Positions 60,228-64,000 of a stretch of DNA of 64,000 nucleotides are shown here, piece after piece. Under the pieces are notes generated by a model, which had not been told where the DNA came from, did no database searches, and was given only the letters and a program-made list of their open reading frames with translations. A program made the translations under genes and the position numbers. The DNA is taken from positions 69,258 to 133,257 of the forward strand of contig NZ_QAJL01000004.1 of NCBI RefSeq assembly GCF_003852525.1, read 5' to 3'. Position 1 is the stretch's first letter, and each line of letters begins with the position of its first letter. The DNA comes from Pedobacter sp. KBW06. Its GTDB lineage: Bacteria; Bacteroidota; Bacteroidia; Sphingobacteriales; Sphingobacteriaceae.

Positions 60228-60235
60228 CAAATGTA
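60228..60235 (-). promoter_or_regulatory. -7 promoter box of murB
   Basis: Minus-strand TACATTTG matching TAnnTTTG, about 30 bases before the ATG at 60197. Confidence 0.6.
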
Positions 60236-60252
60236 ATTGTTAAGGAGTGTAA

Positions 60253-60278
60253 TAAACATGTTTAAATAAATATTTAAA
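60253..60278. promoter_or_regulatory. Palindromes in the murB-tetR spacer
   Basis: TAAACATGTTTA (60253-60264) is a perfect 12-base palindrome and TTTAAAT-AAAT-ATTTAAA (60261-60278) overlaps it. They are candidate operators for the TetR protein encoded from 60358. Confidence 0.4.
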
Positions 60279-60357
60279 AAATTTGTCTATTTTTCGTCTC
60301 AATTGCTCAAATCAACAGCAACGAGGTGCTATAGAGAGGGAGAATACTAGAATTTGT

Positions 60358-60966
60358 ATGGAAAATCAGGATAAAAAGAGAATTTTAATTATTGAAGCTG
60401 CTTTAAAGCGTTTTGCCCATTATGGCCTGTCAAAAACGACCATGACAGAAATCGCGAAAGATATCTCTTTTTCAAAAGCATTACTTTATTATTATTTCCC
60501 TGACAAACTGAGCCTGTATGTAAGTGCCATTGAACACCTGATGCAAATCATCAGCAGGGACCTGGTCAAATCTGTTGATAAAACAAAAACGGCAACGGAG
60601 GGTGTACTTAAACTGCTACAAAAAAGACAGGCCTTTATCCAGAAGTACTATAATATCCTGGAGTCCAGTCAGATTATCGGCAATGAACTTCCCGACAACC
60701 TGGCAGAAAAGTTCCATAAAGCCAGGACTTTTGAATTCATCATTATCGGCTCCTTGTTTAGCCGGGGCGTAACCAGTAAAGAATTTGCGATCTCAGATAC
60801 CAAACTAGCAACAGAAATATTCATCGATGCCTTATCTGGCATTCATTTCAACATCCTCTCAAAAGACAAGAGCATGTTCCCCGGAAAAGAACAATTCAAG
60901 CAGATTTTTCTAAAAGAAAAGATGTTTGCCGACATCTTCCTAAACGGATTGAAAATAAAACAATAA
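60358..60966 (+). CDS. TetR/AcrR family regulator, first of a tandem pair
   Basis: A 202-residue regulator. The helix-turn-helix is near residues 28-48 (TTMTEIAKDISFSKALLYYYF). The frame runs back to a TTG at 60283, but the ATG at 60358 is normal for the family and leaves the palindromes at 60253-60278 upstream. It is clearly paralogous to the next gene (same IEGA/IEAALKRF-HYG start and LYYYFPDK) and sits upstream of a TolC-RND operon. Confidence 0.9.
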   Translation: MENQDKKRILIIEAALKRFAHYGLSKTTMTEIAKDISFSKALLYYYFPDKLSLYVSAIEHLMQIISRDLVKSVDKTKTATEGVLKLLQKRQAFIQKYYNILESSQIIGNELPDNLAEKFHKARTFEFIIIGSLFSRGVTSKEFAISDTKLATEIFIDALSGIHFNILSKDKSMFPGKEQFKQIFLKEKMFADIFLNGLKIKQ

Positions 60967-60985
60967 AATTTCGTCATTTTTATGT

Positions 60986-61014
60986 AACTTTTATATGATT
61001 TTCATATTAAAGTT
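60986..61014. promoter_or_regulatory. 29-base dyad, candidate TetR operator
   Basis: AACTTTTATATGA (60986-60998), TTT, TCATATTAAAGTT (61002-61014): arms match in 12 of 13 positions. The right arm overlaps the -33-like TTTC (61013-61016) of the promoter whose -7 box is at 61036-61043, so a bound regulator would block it. Confidence 0.65.
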
Positions 61015-61043
61015 TCTGTTGCCGGAATATGGCAGTATTTTTG
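61013..61043 (+). promoter_or_regulatory. Promoter of the second tetR and efflux genes
   Basis: TTTC (61013-61016), 19 bases, TATTTTTG (61036-61043). The transcript would start about 30 bases before the ATG at 61082 and probably continues into tolC and the adaptor gene, as no terminator is seen between them. Confidence 0.65.
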
Positions 61044-61081
61044 ACCGTTCAAAGAAAAAAGTCAGAAAGTAGAAAAGTAGA

Positions 61082-61687
61082 ATGGTAGAGACAGATAAAA
61101 AAAGAGAACTGATTATTGAGGGTGCGATAAAGCGCTTCATTCATTATGGAATTAACAAAACCACAATGAATGAGATTGCGGACGATTTATCGGTATCCAA
61201 ACCTTCCTTATATTATTATTTTCCAGATAAAAGCAGCCTGGTACTGGGAGTAATTGATAAGATTTTCTCCGATTACTTCGAGATTTTAGAAAGAGATCAA
61301 TTTGCGAAAGACACCCTTGAAGAACGTTTCGCAGCATTTGTTGAGGTTAAACACCGCTTTTTTCAGAAATATTATATGCTTCACCTCTCAGGTGGCAGCC
61401 CGGATGCCTCTCTCAGCTCCGATGAGCTTAGGGAATCCTTCATGAAAATGAAAGCAAAAAATGAAAACCTGCATGCCGAAATTTTGCAAAGAGCAGTTGA
61501 CAATAAAGAGATTGCCCCTTGTGAGGTAAACAAAATGGCCGAACTCTATCTGGACAGCCTGTCAGGAATCACCTCACTATGTCTGCTCCATGGAAACAAA
61601 GAACTCTTCCCAAGCAAAAAAGACATGAAAGCCATATTAGAGAAACAACTCAGCTTATCTAAAATATTTATCAAAGGATTAAAATAA
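61082..61687 (+). CDS. TetR/AcrR family regulator, second of a tandem pair
   Basis: A 201-residue regulator with helix-turn-helix near 26-46 (TTMNEIADDLSVSKPSLYYYF) and an all-helical ligand domain. It is 24 bases upstream of the tolC-like gene, so it is likely the local repressor of the efflux operon and of itself through the dyad at 60986-61014. The tandem arrangement with a paralogue suggests duplication. Confidence 0.92.
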   Translation: MVETDKKRELIIEGAIKRFIHYGINKTTMNEIADDLSVSKPSLYYYFPDKSSLVLGVIDKIFSDYFEILERDQFAKDTLEERFAAFVEVKHRFFQKYYMLHLSGGSPDASLSSDELRESFMKMKAKNENLHAEILQRAVDNKEIAPCEVNKMAELYLDSLSGITSLCLLHGNKELFPSKKDMKAILEKQLSLSKIFIKGLK

Positions 61688-61711
61688 AACAGACCCCAAA
61701 TTATCATAAAC

Positions 61712-63073
61712 ATGAATACAATAATTAAACAGGTAAGATTAATTCCGCTACTGCTGCTGGGGTTATTATTATCGAATGCAGCAAGTGCACAGCAAACACT
61801 GAGCCTTAAAGATGCATTAAATTACGCCGTTCAGAACGCTGTGTCCGTACGAAAAGCTAACCTTGACGTAGAAGGAGGCAAATTTAAAACCCAGGAGATC
61901 AGAGCGCAGGCTTTACCACAACTTACCGGAAGTGCAAGTCTGACCGACAATGTTATCGTCCAAAGTATTGTACTGCCAGGAGAATTCCTGAACAGACCAG
62001 GTGAAGTGATTGTTGCTAAAGCAGGTACAAAATACAATGCAGGAGCAGGTCTTCAGTTTAACCAACAACTGTTTAATCAAACTGTTTTTACCGGCCTCAA
62101 AGCGGCTAAAACCAGCGAGAGCTATTATAAACTAAATGCACAGCTCTCTGAAGAACAAATTATAGAGCAGGTGGCCAACAATTACTATTCAGTATTGGTC
62201 AACAGACAACAAATGAACGTAATTGACACCAACATCAAAAATGTTAAAGTGGTGGAAAAGATCATTTCCGATCAATATAAAAACGGATTGGCAAAAAAGA
62301 TTGATGTCGACAGGATCAAGGTGAACCTGACAAACCTGCAAACTCAAAGGGCTCAGATTTTAAACGGCATCACCCAATTGGAAAATCAATTGAAATACTC
62401 GATGGGAATGCCTGTTGAAACGGTTGTAATCTTGCCACAAACAGAATTAGCAGAGATCAAAAGCCTTCCTGAAATTGCGGAATCTATTGACATGAGCAAC
62501 CGGACGGAACTAAAAATTGCCAATGTTCAAAAAGAATTATATACACTGGACAGAAAAGCAAAAGTCTCAGAATACTATCCTACCCTTGCATTGAACAGCA
62601 ATTACAACTATAACGGAGTGAGCAATAAGTTTGATTTATTCAAAGGTAAAGGAGGAACTGCGAACTGGTATGATATGGCCGCAATAGGGATCACCCTAAG
62701 GGTTCCGATATTTGATGGTTTCGCCACCCGTTCAAGGGTACGTCAGGCTGATGTGAACCTTAAAAAAGCAGACGAAGACATCAGACAAATGAAAAACTCA
62801 TTGAATGTAGAGTATGAAAATGCAAAAATCAAGTTAAAGGACAACATGAGCACCATTAATGCTCAACGTCAAAACGTGATCCTTGCCCAGGAAATTTACC
62901 AAAGTACTCAAAACAACTACAATAACGGACTGGCTGCATTAACCGATCTTTTGGATACAGAGAATGCACTTACACAAGCTCAGAACAGTTATAACCAGGC
63001 ATTATTAAACTATAAAATTGCCGAAATTCAATTAATCAAATCAAACGGAAATATAAAATCACTACTACAATGA
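61712..63073 (+). CDS. TolC-family outer membrane efflux protein
   Basis: A 453-residue outer-membrane channel with signal peptide (ending ASAQ, residue 27) and two OEP repeats with long helices (about 30-225 and 245-450), including LSLKDALNYAVQNA at the start and YNNGLAALTDLLDTENAL near the end. It forms the outer-membrane exit of a tripartite pump. Its TGA overlaps the adaptor ATG by three of four bases (ATGA), so the two are coupled. Confidence 0.94.
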   Translation: MNTIIKQVRLIPLLLLGLLLSNAASAQQTLSLKDALNYAVQNAVSVRKANLDVEGGKFKTQEIRAQALPQLTGSASLTDNVIVQSIVLPGEFLNRPGEVIVAKAGTKYNAGAGLQFNQQLFNQTVFTGLKAAKTSESYYKLNAQLSEEQIIEQVANNYYSVLVNRQQMNVIDTNIKNVKVVEKIISDQYKNGLAKKIDVDRIKVNLTNLQTQRAQILNGITQLENQLKYSMGMPVETVVILPQTELAEIKSLPEIAESIDMSNRTELKIANVQKELYTLDRKAKVSEYYPTLALNSNYNYNGVSNKFDLFKGKGGTANWYDMAAIGITLRVPIFDGFATRSRVRQADVNLKKADEDIRQMKNSLNVEYENAKIKLKDNMSTINAQRQNVILAQEIYQSTQNNYNNGLAALTDLLDTENALTQAQNSYNQALLNYKIAEIQLIKSNGNIKSLLQ

Positions 63074-64000
63074 AAAGAGGAATTATTACAGCCTTAGTAA
63101 TCATACTTGCCATCGCAGGCATCGTCCTGGTATTAACCAATAATAAAAAGAAAAATGCGGCAAAAACGGCAATTGTAGCTCAAGGTAGCGGTGCAATCAG
63201 TGTCCGTACATCAGTGATACAGAAACAGGCCATCAACCTTGATTTTAGTGCAAACGGAACATTTGCCCCTAATCAGGAATTAAACTTCCTGTCGGAAAAT
63301 GCAGGACGTGTAACCAAAATCTATGTAGAAGAAGGTGACAGGGTAACTAAAGGACAACCGATCGCCCGTATTGATGCCGAGATTTTAAATACTGATAAAG
63401 AAACAGCAGAAGCAAACCTTCAAAATGCCATCAGAGACGAAGCCAGATACAGCAGTTCATTCAAAACAGGCGGAGTAACTCAACAACAATTAGATCAGGC
63501 AAAACTTGCTGTTCAAAATGCAAAACTAAGGTTACAAAGCAGTCAGAGAAGAGTCAGTGATGCAAACATCAAATCTCCTATCAACGGTATTGTCAACAAA
63601 AAATACATTGAAGTAGGTGCTTTTGTAAATGCGCAGGGTACTCAAATGTTTGAATTGGTAGATGTTTCTAAACTGAAACTGAAAGTAAGTGTAAACGAAT
63701 CTCAGGTAGCGAACCTTAAAGTTGGCGATCAGGTACAGATCAAATCAAACGTATTTCCTACGGATGATTATGTAGGTAAAATCACTTTCATTGCCGCTAA
63801 AGCGGATGCTTCCTTAAACTTCCCTATTGAGATCATGGTAGAGAACAATAAGAAAAACACCATTAAAGCAGGAATGTATGGTACTGCAATCTTCAAGTTC
63901 CCAGGCCAGGCCCCTTCATTAACCATTCCACGTGGTTCGTTCGTAGGTAGTGTGAGCAGTAACCAGATCTTTGTTTTAGGAGAAGGAAATAAAGCAGTAT
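63070..64000 (+). CDS. RND efflux periplasmic adaptor (HlyD/MFP family), 5' part
   Basis: The first 310 codons of a membrane-fusion protein cut by the window end. ATG 63070 overlaps the tolC stop. An N-terminal membrane anchor (about 4-24) is followed by a biotinyl-lipoyl-like half (GRVTKIYVEEGDRVTKGQPIARID), a helical hairpin (about 110-165), the second lipoyl half (NIKSPINGIVNKKYIEVG) and a beta-barrel domain. It links the outer-membrane channel to an RND pump gene expected just beyond the window. Confidence 0.93.
   Translation, partial: MKRGIITALVIILAIAGIVLVLTNNKKKNAAKTAIVAQGSGAISVRTSVIQKQAINLDFSANGTFAPNQELNFLSENAGRVTKIYVEEGDRVTKGQPIARIDAEILNTDKETAEANLQNAIRDEARYSSSFKTGGVTQQQLDQAKLAVQNAKLRLQSSQRRVSDANIKSPINGIVNKKYIEVGAFVNAQGTQMFELVDVSKLKLKVSVNESQVANLKVGDQVQIKSNVFPTDDYVGKITFIAAKADASLNFPIEIMVENNKKNTIKAGMYGTAIFKFPGQAPSLTIPRGSFVGSVSSNQIFVLGEGNKAV

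Overview
The window is chromosomal DNA of a Bacteroidetes bacterium, most like Sphingobacteriaceae and probably Pedobacter or a close relative. Evidence is the recurrent Bacteroidetes promoter signature (TTTG, about 19-21 bases, then TAnnTTTG) before many genes, the near absence of Shine-Dalgarno sequences, and lineage-typical families: DUF1599, BT_3928-type DoxX, bacterial GH3, DUF3078, DUF4249, FecR-type anti-sigma with an STN-domain TonB receptor, and a CarR-type lycopene cyclase. Gene density is high, both strands are used, and no phage, insertion sequence, CRISPR array or obvious genomic island was recognised.

Region by region. 1-7000: end of a TIM-barrel isomerase, asd, dacB (PBP4), a GH20 hexosaminidase, truA and a convergent TetR regulator, then a 550-base gene-free stretch rich in inverted repeats. 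7000-14150: DoxX protein, YciA-type thioesterase, a tight minus-strand operon DUF1599 / BT_3928 / lone OppB-type permease / aroK, divergent folP-cdaA (folate and c-di-AMP), a repeat-rich spacer, a bacilliredoxin and tRNA-Asn. 14200-24000: poorly characterised membrane and secreted proteins, ahcY, a TonB-dependent receptor, an MscS channel, pdxJ and a lipoprotein. 24000-33700: gcvP, YceI, a single-domain response regulator, an MBL hydrolase, then recJ-lptB-GH3-CBS. 33700-44700: M13 peptidase, GyrI-like protein with a WYL regulator, metallophosphoesterase, then an ECF sigma / FecR / TonB receptor / DUF4249 / sterol-desaturase cluster. 44700-54400: alpha/beta hydrolase, CoA-transferase, pirin-GNAT-FMN reductase, mdaB-aldo/keto reductase with a divergent LysR, SMR exporter, DUF3078 and a LytTR regulator. 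54400-64000: lipoprotein, DUF1801, DEDDh exonuclease, a second identical tRNA-Asn, PfkB kinase, cytochrome b5 / lycopene cyclase / ECF sigma, murB, and two TetR paralogues in front of a TolC-RND efflux operon cut by the window end.

Functional links that can be read from layout: the sigma/FecR/STN-receptor set is a classic trans-envelope signalling uptake module; the TetR pair has a 29-base dyad over the promoter of the second regulator and probably controls the TolC-adaptor operon; LysR and mdaB are divergent and probably form a redox/electrophile response. For many genes the longest reading frame begins at a TTG or GTG that lies inside a promoter box or terminator, so I moved those starts downstream.

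I did not find a convincing new multi-gene system. The best leads are a 46-residue basic small reading frame overlapping the recJ start, structured intergenic elements (6624-6818, 13088-13161, 15794-15842, and a pair sharing a 12-base tail at 23335 and 44780), and a lone ABC permease inside an otherwise housekeeping operon.
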